Source: an uncultured Verrucomicrobiota bacterium (GTDB lineage: Bacteria > Verrucomicrobiota > Kiritimatiellia > CAIVKH01). From it: a stretch of 25,208 bases of DNA. Each line of letters begins with the position of its first letter. Positions within the stretch are counted from its first letter, which is position 1. Below the pieces are notes generated by a model. It made no database searches. It was not told the origin of the DNA and saw nothing but the letters and a program-made list of their open reading frames with translations. Position numbers and translations under genes: made by a program. The stretch covers positions 1 through 25,208 of the forward strand of contig CALBHI010000081.1 of assembly GCA_937894535.1 (NCBI GenBank). Direction: 5' to 3'. This document shows, piece by piece, positions 1 through 6,961 of the stretch.

Positions 1-1237
1 CGGCTTCCTCATAGCCGGTGGTGCCGTTGATCTGCCCGGCTAGGAAAAGGCCCTCCACGAGCTTCGTCTCCAGGGTATGGAAAAGCTGGGTCGGATCGGC
101 AAAATCGTACTCGATGGCATAAGCCGGCTTCAGGAACACGGCCCGCTCCAGGCCCGGGATCGAATGGATCATCGCACGCTGGACATCCTCGGGCAGGCTG
201 TTTGAGGTGCCATTCGGGTAAATTTCGTCGAGGTGGCGGCCTTCCGGCTCGATGAACACGTGGTGGCGCGGTTGGTGGGCAAACTTCACGATCTTGTCCT
301 CGATCGAGGGACAATACCGGACGCCGGTGCCGTCGATATGGCCACCGTACATGGCGGAGCGGCCGAGGTTCGCGGCGATGATCGCGTGGGTTTCCGCGGT
401 CGTGTAGGTCATGTAACACGGAATCTGGTTCGTGCCGGGCACCCAGGGGCGCAGCGGATCGGCGGTTTGTTCCACGTGGAACATCGCCCGGGCGGCGGCC
501 TCCGGATCCGGATGTTCCACGTGGAACATGGCCCGGTCATCGCGGGCGGCGAGCGAGAAGAACGGCGGCGGCTCGAGGCCCGGCTGGAGCTCCATCTTGT
601 CCCAGTCGATGCTATCCTTGTGGAGGCGCGGCGGGGTTCCGGTCTTGAGGCGGCCCATGCGGAAGCCGAGGGAGCGGAAAGAGTCGCTGAGTTCGTAGGC
701 GGCCTGTTCGCCGGCGCGACCGCCTTCGAAATTCCGGTCGCCGATGTGGATTTTCCCGCGCAGGAAGGTGCCGGAGGCGATGACCACGCAGGTGGCGGCC
801 AGGAGCGATCCGTCCTGGGTGGCGATGCCGCGCAGGCGTCCGTGTTCGGTCCAGATGGCGGTGGCGAGGGCTTGGACGACGGTGAGGTTGGGGGTCTGGG
901 CGACCACCGCCTGCATGCGGCGCGGGAAGGCGGCCTTGTCGCATTGGGCGCGATGGGCCTGCACGGCCGGGCCTTTGCGGGTGTTGAGGGTGCGGAACTG
1001 GATGCCGGTGTAATCGGTGTTGCGGGCCATTTCGCCGCCAAGGGCGTCGAGCTCGACGACCATGTGGGATTTGGCGATGCCGCCGATGGAGGGGTTGCAG
1101 GACATCCGGGCGATCGCATCCCGTTCCATGGTGACCAGCGCGGTGCGCGCCCCGAGCCGCGCCGAAGCCAGCGCGGCCTCGTAGCCGGCGTGGCCGGCCC
1201 CGACGACCAGGACATCGTAGGTGGTGGGTGCTTGCAT
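1..1237 (-). CDS. mnmG: MnmG (GidA), tRNA uridine-34 carboxymethylaminomethyl-modifying enzyme, C-terminus outside window
   Basis: FAD-dependent enzyme that, with MnmE, installs the (carboxymethyl)aminomethyl group at C5 of wobble U34 in certain tRNAs, in the cytoplasm. Reading the minus strand from the ATG at 1237 gives an unbroken frame of 412 codons that leaves the window at base 1; the family is about 620-630 residues, so roughly one third is missing. Visible landmarks are the FAD dinucleotide motif GAGHAG (residues 13-18), RMSCNPSIGGIAKSH (about 44-58), KTGTPPR, RYCPSIEDK, EIYPNGTS, and AGQINGTTGYEEA at the edge. MnmE, its complex partner, is encoded immediately upstream. No clear Shine-Dalgarno precedes the ATG. 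Unusual: residues about 225-265, between KTGTPPR and QIPCY, contain MFHVEH (237-242) and MFHVEQ (252-257), each encoded by a perfect parS palindrome. Identification is very secure. Confidence 0.96.
   Translation of the reverse strand, partial: MQAPTTYDVLVVGAGHAGYEAALASARLGARTALVTMERDAIARMSCNPSIGGIAKSHMVVELDALGGEMARNTDYTGIQFRTLNTRKGPAVQAHRAQCDKAAFPRRMQAVVAQTPNLTVVQALATAIWTEHGRLRGIATQDGSLLAATCVVIASGTFLRGKIHIGDRNFEGGRAGEQAAYELSDSFRSLGFRMGRLKTGTPPRLHKDSIDWDKMELQPGLEPPPFFSLAARDDRAMFHVEHPDPEAAARAMFHVEQTADPLRPWVPGTNQIPCYMTYTTAETHAIIAANLGRSAMYGGHIDGTGVRYCPSIEDKIVKFAHQPRHHVFIEPEGRHLDEIYPNGTSNSLPEDVQRAMIHSIPGLERAVFLKPAYAIEYDFADPTQLFHTLETKLVEGLFLAGQINGTTGYEEA
468..483. promoter_or_regulatory. parS site (ParB-binding palindrome), copy 1, inside mnmG
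   Basis: TGTTCCACGTGGAACA is a perfect 16-bp palindrome identical to the conserved bacterial parS core bound by ParB/Spo0J. It lies in the mnmG coding sequence and is translated there as MFHVEQ. parS sites cluster near the origin, and dnaA is about 11 kb away. parA and parB are not in the window; they often lie beside mnmG/rsmG, so they may be just beyond the left edge. Confidence 0.9.
513..528. promoter_or_regulatory. parS site (ParB-binding palindrome), copy 2, inside mnmG
   Basis: A second perfect TGTTCCACGTGGAACA starts 45 bp (15 codons) from copy 1, in the same mnmG reading frame, encoding MFHVEH. The palindrome extends to 18 bp here (512-529, adding A and T at the ends). Two exact 16-mers this close are not plausibly chance. 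Confidence 0.9.
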
Positions 1238-1314
1238 GACGGAATGCTATGTAGCGCAACCGCGCCGGAAAGGCAAAGGCGGGATGCGGGAATTCAACCT
1301 CGAATGAAGAGGTT

Positions 1315-1409
1315 AACCACGAATGGACACGAATTCACACGAATGAAACCTGAAGGACGTGGCGCTTCGGTGAACCCGTCTTCGTGTTTATTCGTGTCCA
1401 TTCGTGGTT
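1315..1409. repeat. Spaced inverted repeat, ATTCGTGTCC family, between mnmE and mnmG
   Basis: Arms 1315-1334 and 1390-1409 are perfect 20-bp reverse complements built from the words CACGAAT and GGACACGAAT, flanking a 55-bp spacer. The spacer carries further partial copies of the word. The right arm ends 1 bp from the mnmE stop codon (1411-1413). Similar words are familiar as dispersed intergenic sequence in Verrucomicrobiota and some other phyla, where they are often mistranslated as NHEFTRM-like peptides. Transcribed from either strand it would fold into a long hairpin. Confidence 0.85.
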
Positions 1410-1410
1410 G

Positions 1411-2784
1411 TTATTTTCCGATGCAAAAGCGGGAGAAGATGGCGTTGAGCAGTTCCTGGTGGTAGATGCGGCCGGTGGCGGTGCCGAGGGCCTCCAGTCC
1501 GTCGCGCAGGTGAGCGCCGGCCAGCGGGATCTGGTCGTCGCGGCGGGTGGCTACGAGTCCGGCGGCAGTCTCTAGCTGCCGCTGAAACGCGAGCAGAATC
1601 GCGCGGTGCCGTTCGGCGATCACCGCGTGTTGGTCCGCACCTTGCCGGTAGGAAGTATGCAGCAAATCCGCCAACGCCGCGCGCACCGGTTCGGCATAGG
1701 GTGGGGCGACCATGCTAGCCATGATAACCTTGGTGGAGGGAATATCAACGGATAGCAATGCTTTTACTTCGTCAATCTTGTTTATAACAATGACTGTCTT
1801 GCCCTGGTCGAGTTGAGCGAGGATCGCCCGGTCGTCGTCGGTGGGGCCGGTGGTGGCATCGATGAGGTAGAGGATGCCGTCGGCTTGGTCGACGAGGGAG
1901 CGGGAGCGGCGGATGCCTTCTTGTTCGATGGTGTCGGAGGTGGTGCGCAGGCCGGCGGTATCGACGAGGCGGAGGGGGATGCCGTTGAGGGTATAGCCTT
2001 CCTCGATGCTGTCGCGGGTGGTGCCGGGGGTGGGGGAGACGATGGCGCGGTCGTGGCCGAGCAGGGTATTGAGCAGGGTGGATTTCCCGACGTTGGGGCG
2101 GCCGGCGATGACGATCAGCGCGCCTTCGCGCAGGCGGCGGCCGTCCTCCCCGGTGGCGAGCAGGGCTTCGAGGCGGGTGCGCACCGCGGCAAGCCGCTGG
2201 TCGATGTCATCCATAACCGCCTCCGGCAGTTCATCTTCCGGAAAGTCGAGGGTGGCCTCAAGGTCGGCATGTACGGCCAGGGTCTCGTCGTAGAGGGTGT
2301 CGAGGGTGGTGGACATGGTGCCGGCGAGTTGTTCGACGGCGGCGCGGGCGGCGCGTTCGCTGCGGGCTTTGATGAGGTCGAGCACGGCTTCGGCCTGGAC
2401 GAGGTCGAGGCGGCCGTTGAGGAAGGCGCGCTGGGTGAACTCGCCGGGGTGGGCGAGCCGCGCTCCGGCTTCGAGTACGCGGCGCAGGATCCGGTGGCAG
2501 GAGATGCTGCCGCCGTGGCCTTGGATTTCAACCTGGTCTTCGCCGGTGTAACTGCGGGGACCGCGCATGAACAACATCAGCACATCGTCGATCCGCCGCG
2601 CGTCGGCATCGATGATGTCACCGTAGGCAAAGGTGAAGGCCGGGCGTGCCGAAGGCGGGGTGCCGCGCCCGCGGAACACCGCATCGGCGATGCGGTAGGT
2701 GGCGGGTCCGGAAATACGGACGATGGCAATGCCCGCTTCTCCCGGCGCGGTGGCGATGGCAGCGATGGTATCCTGCTCGGTCAT
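1411..2784 (-). CDS. mnmE: MnmE (TrmE/ThdF), tRNA-modification GTPase
   Basis: Potassium-dependent GTPase partner of MnmG in wobble U34 modification. The 457 residues from the ATG at 2784 match the usual length (about 450-460). The N-terminal domain begins MTEQDTIAAIATAPGEAGIA and includes the folate-binding region (GEFTQRAFLNGRLDL, about 114-128). The G domain carries Walker A GRPNVGKS (228-235), the switch I motif TPGTTRD, DTAG (275-278) and NKID (335-338). The protein ends FCIGK with the catalytic Cys454. An upstream ATG at 2832 would add 16 residues outside the family alignment, so the inner start is preferred; neither start has a good ribosome-binding site. It lies between queA and mnmG on the same strand. 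Confidence 0.97.
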   Translation of the reverse strand: MTEQDTIAAIATAPGEAGIAIVRISGPATYRIADAVFRGRGTPPSARPAFTFAYGDIIDADARRIDDVLMLFMRGPRSYTGEDQVEIQGHGGSISCHRILRRVLEAGARLAHPGEFTQRAFLNGRLDLVQAEAVLDLIKARSERAARAAVEQLAGTMSTTLDTLYDETLAVHADLEATLDFPEDELPEAVMDDIDQRLAAVRTRLEALLATGEDGRRLREGALIVIAGRPNVGKSTLLNTLLGHDRAIVSPTPGTTRDSIEEGYTLNGIPLRLVDTAGLRTTSDTIEQEGIRRSRSLVDQADGILYLIDATTGPTDDDRAILAQLDQGKTVIVINKIDEVKALLSVDIPSTKVIMASMVAPPYAEPVRAALADLLHTSYRQGADQHAVIAERHRAILLAFQRQLETAAGLVATRRDDQIPLAGAHLRDGLEALGTATGRIYHQELLNAIFSRFCIGK

Positions 2785-2856
2785 GGCGCGACGATACGCC
2801 AAATCCGGTCCGATGGAAACGGAGGAACTCATGGATTATGGTCGATTAGAAGCAAG

Positions 2857-2989
2857 AACCGCGGATGGCACGGATGGACGCGGATACATGCGTGGGACGG
2901 CATCATGGGTAGATTCAGCTAACTACCGCTGAAACAAAGGAGGCGCGCGGGGCCAAAACCATCCGCGTTTATCCGCGTCATCCGCGGTT
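2857..2989. repeat. Spaced inverted repeat, ATCCGCG family, between queA and mnmE
   Basis: Arms 2857-2885 and 2961-2989 are imperfect reverse complements (about 24 of 29 positions) made of the words CCGCGGAT, CGGATGG and ACGCGGAT, with a 75-bp spacer. The right arm ends 11 bp from the queA stop codon (3001-3003). The architecture matches the repeat at 1315-1409 but the word differs. Confidence 0.8.
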
Positions 2990-3000
2990 GGATTTTGCGC

Positions 3001-4038
3001 CTACACGATCAGCATGCAGTCGCCGTAGCTGAAGAAGCGGTATTCTTCGCGCACGGCTTCGGCGTAGGCGGCGAGCATCAGGTCGCGCGAGGCGAAGGCG
3101 CTCATCATCATCAGCAACGTGGACTTCGGCAGGTGGAAGTTGGTGAGGATCAGGTCGGCGGCGCGGAACGCGAAGGGGGGGTGGATGAACAGGTCGGTGC
3201 GGCCGGTATCGGCGACGAGGTCGCCGTGGCGGGCGGCGACGGCCTCGAGGGTGCGCACGCTGGTGCTGCCGACGGCGAGCACGCGGCCACCGGCGGTGCG
3301 GGCGGCGCGGATCGCGGCCGCGGCGGATTCCTCGACCACGTAACGTTCCTCCTCCATCCGGTGGTCGGTCACCTGGTCGGCGGTGACGGGGCGGAAGGTG
3401 CCGAGGCCGACGTGCAAGGTGACTTCGGCGCGGGTTACGCCCATCCCGGCCAGCCGGGCGAACATGTCCGGGGTGAAATGGAGTCCGGCGGTCGGGGCGG
3501 CCACCGCGCCCGGGTGGCGGGCGTACACGGTCTGGTAGCGGTCGCGGTCCGCGTCGAGGCTGCCGGCAGCACGCCGGATGTAGGGGGGCAGGGGGGTGTC
3601 GCCAAGTTCGTGGGCCCAGTCGAGGAGGGGGCGGTCAGTTTCAAAGCGGACCAGGGCGCGGCCGAGTTCGCCTTCCTGTTCCATGCGGGCGATCAGGCGG
3701 CCGTCGCCGAACGACAGCGGTTCGCCGGGTTTCGGGCGGCGGCGCGACCGAAGGAGCACATCCCACAGGCCAGGCCCTTTTTCCTCGAGCAGGAAAATCT
3801 CGGCTTTGCCGCCGGTGCCGGGTTTACGGCCGATCAGCCGGGCGGGGATGACCTTGGTGTTGTTCACCACCACGATATCGCCGGTGCGCAGGAAGGTCGG
3901 GAGGTCGGCGAAGGTGCGGTGTTCCCAGGTTCCCGAGGAGCGGTGTACCACCATCATGCGGGCCCCGTCGCGGCGTTCGGCCGGGTGCTGGGCGATCAGG
4001 TGTTCGGGCAGGTGGTAGTCGAAATCGGTTGTTTTCAC
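3001..4038 (-). CDS. queA: QueA, S-adenosylmethionine:tRNA ribosyltransferase-isomerase
   Basis: Transfers and isomerises the ribosyl part of S-adenosylmethionine onto preQ1 in tRNA, giving epoxyqueuosine at wobble G34 of GUN-anticodon tRNAs. The protein of 345 residues has the typical length. It shows the family landmarks TDFDYHLPEHLIAQHP at the start, then VVNNTKVIPARL, LPPYIRR, YQTVYARHPGAVAAPTAGLHF, EVTLHVGLGTFRPV, VGSTSVRTLE, TNFHLPKSTLLMMMSAF and YRFFSYGDCMLI at the end. The start codon is GTG (4036-4038). The sequence just upstream on the coding strand is CCTCCC, so there is no Shine-Dalgarno, and a repeat arm begins 12 bp away. It is the first gene of the minus-strand tRNA-modification cluster. 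Confidence 0.96.
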   Translation of the reverse strand: MKTTDFDYHLPEHLIAQHPAERRDGARMMVVHRSSGTWEHRTFADLPTFLRTGDIVVVNNTKVIPARLIGRKPGTGGKAEIFLLEEKGPGLWDVLLRSRRRPKPGEPLSFGDGRLIARMEQEGELGRALVRFETDRPLLDWAHELGDTPLPPYIRRAAGSLDADRDRYQTVYARHPGAVAAPTAGLHFTPDMFARLAGMGVTRAEVTLHVGLGTFRPVTADQVTDHRMEEERYVVEESAAAAIRAARTAGGRVLAVGSTSVRTLEAVAARHGDLVADTGRTDLFIHPPFAFRAADLILTNFHLPKSTLLMMMSAFASRDLMLAAYAEAVREEYRFFSYGDCMLIV

Positions 4039-4050
4039 GGGAGGTAGGCG

Positions 4051-4147
4051 GTGTCAGGTGTCGGGATTCGTGTGTTAGAAAAAATCATGTTTTCTGTATA
4101 GTACCTGACAATGTACATCCTGAAACCCGAAACCTGATACCTGAAAC
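4051..4147. repeat. Spaced inverted repeat, CAGGTGTCAGGTTTCGGG family, copy 1
   Basis: Arm 4051-4072 and arm 4119-4147 are imperfect reverse complements of the word series (GTTTCAGGT)(GTCAGGTTTC)(GGG). The right arm, reverse-complemented, matches 27 of 29 positions with the left arm of the copy at 6843-6955, so this is a dispersed family. It occupies the divergent gap between queA and the prepilin gene. Confidence 0.75.
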
Positions 4148-4162
4148 GTCAATTATCGCCCA

Positions 4163-4192
4163 TTGACGTCTTTGGAATGCTTGGGGTATCAA
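4163..4192 (+). promoter_or_regulatory. Candidate sigma-70-type promoter for the prepilin gene
   Basis: TTGACG (4163-4168), an 18-bp spacer, then TATCAA (4187-4192), located 53 bp before the ATG at 4245. Five of six -35 positions and four of six -10 positions match consensus. It is the best candidate in a gap where the flanking genes diverge, so a promoter is expected. Confidence 0.35.
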
Positions 4193-4244
4193 TAACATAA
4201 CTACGCAGAAACGCTGCATTCAGTCGAGTACACAGGAGATCACC

Positions 4245-4898
4245 ATGAATCGGTCCGTTCGTTCGAAACGCAAAAAGGCTTTCACCCTCATTGAGCTGCT
4301 GGTCGTGATCGCGATCATCGCCCTGCTCGCGGCGATTCTCGCCCCGGCGGTGACCAAGGCGCTGCTCAAGGGTCAGGTTGCCCAGACTATCAACAACGGT
4401 CGCAACCTGTTCGTGTTGTTGTTTGCCAAGCAGATGGACAATCCGCTGGGCCTGCAGACCCAGAGCGGTTCCGCGGCCTGGCCGACCACCGACGACAATT
4501 GGTCCGACTCCTCGGCGTACTTCGCCACGCTGGTGACCAATGCCTCGTTCAACCTCAGCTACAACTTCTTCATCGCGCCCGGCATCAAGGTCGCCTCGGA
4601 CGAGAACGACTTCAAAAACAACCTGCGCAATGCCTGGTGCGTTTCGCTGGATGTCGACGACCGCTACAAGGCCAGCACGCCGGTGTTGTTCACCCAGAGC
4701 ATCCGCCTGACCGGCCGCGACATTACCCAGTTCGAATCGCTGGACGAGCAGGCCAAGCCATATGGCAACAAGGCGGCGGTCATCGTCGGCTACGGCGGCA
4801 ATGCCTATTCGATCGATCAGGAAACCGCGATCGCCACCAACTTCAATCCGACTGCGGTCCAGGCGCTGGCCCTGTACCCGAAGGGCGGCATCCTGTAA
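4245..4898 (+). CDS. Prepilin-like protein with type IV / type II pseudopilin N-terminus
   Basis: 217 residues. A short basic leader (residues 1-12) is followed by FTLIELLVVIAIIALLAAIL, the prepilin peptidase recognition and N-methylation motif with the conserved Glu at mature position 5. The residue before the cleavage site is Ala12 rather than the usual Gly. The remainder is a soluble C-terminal domain I cannot assign to a family. PVC bacteria encode many such free-standing pseudopilin-like proteins, of mostly unknown role. The ATG has a good ribosome-binding site (AGGAG, 4234-4238). The gene stands alone between a probable promoter and a strong terminator, suggesting a monocistronic, possibly well-expressed product. 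It could be a structural pilin, a minor pseudopilin or a surface protein; no secretion-machine gene is nearby. Confidence 0.85.
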   Translation: MNRSVRSKRKKAFTLIELLVVIAIIALLAAILAPAVTKALLKGQVAQTINNGRNLFVLLFAKQMDNPLGLQTQSGSAAWPTTDDNWSDSSAYFATLVTNASFNLSYNFFIAPGIKVASDENDFKNNLRNAWCVSLDVDDRYKASTPVLFTQSIRLTGRDITQFESLDEQAKPYGNKAAVIVGYGGNAYSIDQETAIATNFNPTAVQALALYPKGGIL

Positions 4899-4926
4899 GC
4901 GACAAGCGCCACCGCATTGTTTGCGC

Positions 4927-4970
4927 AACTCGCGTCGGGCTTTACATGGCCCGGCGCGAGTTTTAGTTTA
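4927..4970 (+). terminator. Rho-independent terminator after the prepilin gene
   Basis: Arms 4927-4940 and 4949-4962 pair at 13 of 14 positions (stem core CTCGCG...GCCCGGCGCGAG), with an 8-nt loop and a T-rich tail (TTTTAGTTTA, 4961-4970). It lies 28 bp after the prepilin stop codon and just before glmS. Confidence 0.85.
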
Positions 4971-4998
4971 GACACCCTAGTACGAAGGGGACTGCTCT

Positions 4999-6837
4999 AT
5001 GTGCGGAATTGTCGGATATGTAGGCGACCGGATGGTGACGCCGCTGTTGATCGACGGCTTGAGCCGGCTGGAATACCGCGGTTATGATTCCGCGGGAATC
5101 GCCGTGCTGGAGAACGGTGGCCTGACCGAGTCGAAAAGCGTCGGCCGCCTCGCCGCGCTCGAGGACAAGCTCCGCCGCCATCCGGTGAACGGCACCCGCG
5201 GCATCGGCCACACCCGCTGGGCGACCCACGGCGAACCCTCCGAGGTCAATGCCCACCCGCACCGCGATACCACCGGCCGCATCGCGGTGGTCCACAACGG
5301 CATCATCGAAAACTACCAGGAGCTGCGCAAGGAACTGACGGCGGCCGGCGCGACCTTCGTCTCGCAGACCGACACCGAGGTCATTCCCCACCTGATCCGA
5401 CATATCCTGGATACGCAAGGCGTGCCGCTGTTCGAGGCCTGCCGCCTCGCCCTGCAACGCGCCCGCGGGGCCTATGCGGTGGGTATCCTCTCGGCCGACG
5501 AACCGGATCAGATCATCGCCGCCCGCCTGGGCAGCCCGCTGATCATCGGGGTGGGCGAGGGCGAAAACTACATCGCCAGCGACGTGCTCGCCATCGTCAA
5601 CCGCATCCGCCGCGTGATCTACCTCGACGAAGGCGAGATCGCCTGCCTGCGCGCCGACCGCATCACCGTCACGAAACTCGACGGCACCCCGGTTACGCCC
5701 GACATCCGTCCGGTGACCATCCAGGCCGAGGCCGCCGAGAAGGCCGGATTCGAGACCTTCATGTTGAAGGAAATCCACGAGCAGCCGCGCGTGTTGCGCA
5801 ACCTGCTCAACCGCCATGTCACCGACGACCGGCTGACCCTGCAGCTTCCCGGCATGGACGACGCGGCGTTGCGCGCGATCAACCGCATCATGATCGTGTC
5901 CTGCGGCACCGCCTGCCACGCCGGCATGTACGGCAAGTTGCTGATCGAACACCTGTCGGGCATCCCGGTTGAAGTGGACCTGGCCAGCGAATTCCGCTAC
6001 CGCGATCCGAAACTGCTGCCCGGCACACTGATCCTGCCGGTCTCGCAGTCGGGCGAAACCGCCGACACCCTCGCCTCGGTGCGCATGGCCCGCCAGCGCG
6101 GCTGCACCTGCCTCGCGATCTGCAACGTCCCCGGCAGCAGCCTCGTCCGCGAAAGCGACGCCGTGCTCTACACCGAAGCCGGCCCGGAGATCGGGGTCGC
6201 CTCGACCAAGGCCTACACCGCCCAGCAGATGGCCTTCGCATTGCTCGCCATCGCCATCGCCCGCGCCCGCGGCGATCTTGATGCGGCGGGAGAAGCCGAG
6301 CTCATCCACGACCTGCGGGCCATCCCGGATGCGATCCACTACGTCGTGGACCGCAAGGACAGCATCAAGGCCATCGCTGAGAAACACCACGACGGCCCCA
6401 GCTCGCTGTACCTCGGCCGCAAGTTCAACTACCCGACCGCACTCGAAGGCGCGCTGAAGAACAAGGAAATCTCCTACCAGCACGCCGAAGGGTACGCGGC
6501 CGGCGAGATGAAGCACGGGCCGATCGCGCTGATCAACGAATACCTGCCGGTGATCTGCATCTGCACGAAAACGCGCGACGAGGTGTACGAGAAGATGATC
6601 TCGAACATGCGCGAGGTCGAGGCCCGCCACGGCCGGATCATCGCGGTGGCCACCGATGGCGACACCCACGTGAAATCCTTCGCCGAGGACATCATGTACG
6701 TGCCCGACATCCGCGACGAATTTTCCCCGATGGTCACCGTGGTTGCCCTGCAACTGCTCGCCTACTACGCCGCCCAGGCCCGCGGCACCGACATCGACAA
6801 GCCGCGCAACCTCGCCAAAAGCGTGACCGTGGAATGA
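4999..6837 (+). CDS. glmS: GlmS, glutamine--fructose-6-phosphate aminotransferase (isomerizing)
   Basis: Makes glucosamine-6-phosphate from fructose-6-phosphate and glutamine, the entry step to UDP-GlcNAc for peptidoglycan and polysaccharides. At 612 residues it is full length. The N-terminal class II glutaminase starts MCGIVGYVG, with Cys2 as nucleophile after Met removal, and contains GIGHTRWATHG and VHNGIIENY. Two SIS domains follow, marked by SCGTACHAG, SQSGETADTL, YLGRKFNYPTALEGALKNKE and EGYAAGEMKHGPIAL. It ends NLAKSVTVE, the typical C-terminus. The ribosome-binding site AAGGGG (4985-4990) is well placed. The short leader after the upstream terminator leaves no room for a glmS ribozyme. 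murA follows on the same strand with no obvious terminator between. Confidence 0.98.
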   Translation: MCGIVGYVGDRMVTPLLIDGLSRLEYRGYDSAGIAVLENGGLTESKSVGRLAALEDKLRRHPVNGTRGIGHTRWATHGEPSEVNAHPHRDTTGRIAVVHNGIIENYQELRKELTAAGATFVSQTDTEVIPHLIRHILDTQGVPLFEACRLALQRARGAYAVGILSADEPDQIIAARLGSPLIIGVGEGENYIASDVLAIVNRIRRVIYLDEGEIACLRADRITVTKLDGTPVTPDIRPVTIQAEAAEKAGFETFMLKEIHEQPRVLRNLLNRHVTDDRLTLQLPGMDDAALRAINRIMIVSCGTACHAGMYGKLLIEHLSGIPVEVDLASEFRYRDPKLLPGTLILPVSQSGETADTLASVRMARQRGCTCLAICNVPGSSLVRESDAVLYTEAGPEIGVASTKAYTAQQMAFALLAIAIARARGDLDAAGEAELIHDLRAIPDAIHYVVDRKDSIKAIAEKHHDGPSSLYLGRKFNYPTALEGALKNKEISYQHAEGYAAGEMKHGPIALINEYLPVICICTKTRDEVYEKMISNMREVEARHGRIIAVATDGDTHVKSFAEDIMYVPDIRDEFSPMVTVVALQLLAYYAAQARGTDIDKPRNLAKSVTVE

Positions 6838-6842
6838 AGAGG

Positions 6843-6955
6843 GTTTCAGGTGTCAGGTTTCGGGTTTCGGGCAGGAATGCATCATCCCTCCCGTCCACTG
6901 TTGATTTTCCTCTCGTCCCTCCTTTCCGACACCCGACACCCGGCACCCGAAACCC
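6843..6955. repeat. Spaced inverted repeat, CAGGTGTCAGGTTTCGGG family, copy 2
   Basis: Left arm 6843-6871 and right arm 6926-6955 are imperfect reverse complements of the same word series as the copy at 4051-4147. The left arm starts 5 bp after the glmS stop codon. The right arm ends 6 bp before the murA ATG, so the element forms essentially the whole glmS-murA spacer and would place a hairpin arm over the murA ribosome-binding region. Confidence 0.8.
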
Positions 6956-6961
6956 TTCCCC

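Noticed and set aside
409..1259. Open frames on the minus strand suggesting mnmG is frameshifted
   Set aside because: The true frame from 1237 is unbroken to base 1 and matches MnmG throughout. The other frames are GC-rich shadows rich in Arg, Pro and Ser.
1315..1409. CRISPR array
   Set aside because: The element is one pair of inverted arms with a spacer. There are no regularly spaced direct repeats, and no cas genes are present.
1261..1465. Small protein encoded by the repeat (NGHEFTRMK-like peptide)
   Set aside because: It is the translation of a dispersed intergenic repeat, with no ribosome-binding site or conserved start.
4899..4998. glmS ribozyme in the glmS leader
   Set aside because: Only about 100 bp separate the genes and a terminator hairpin takes up much of it. 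No ribozyme core is recognisable.
4963..6753. Long antisense frame opposite glmS (596 codons)
   Set aside because: It is the complement shadow of a strongly conserved glmS. The product is His/Asp/Val-rich low complexity with no recognisable motif.
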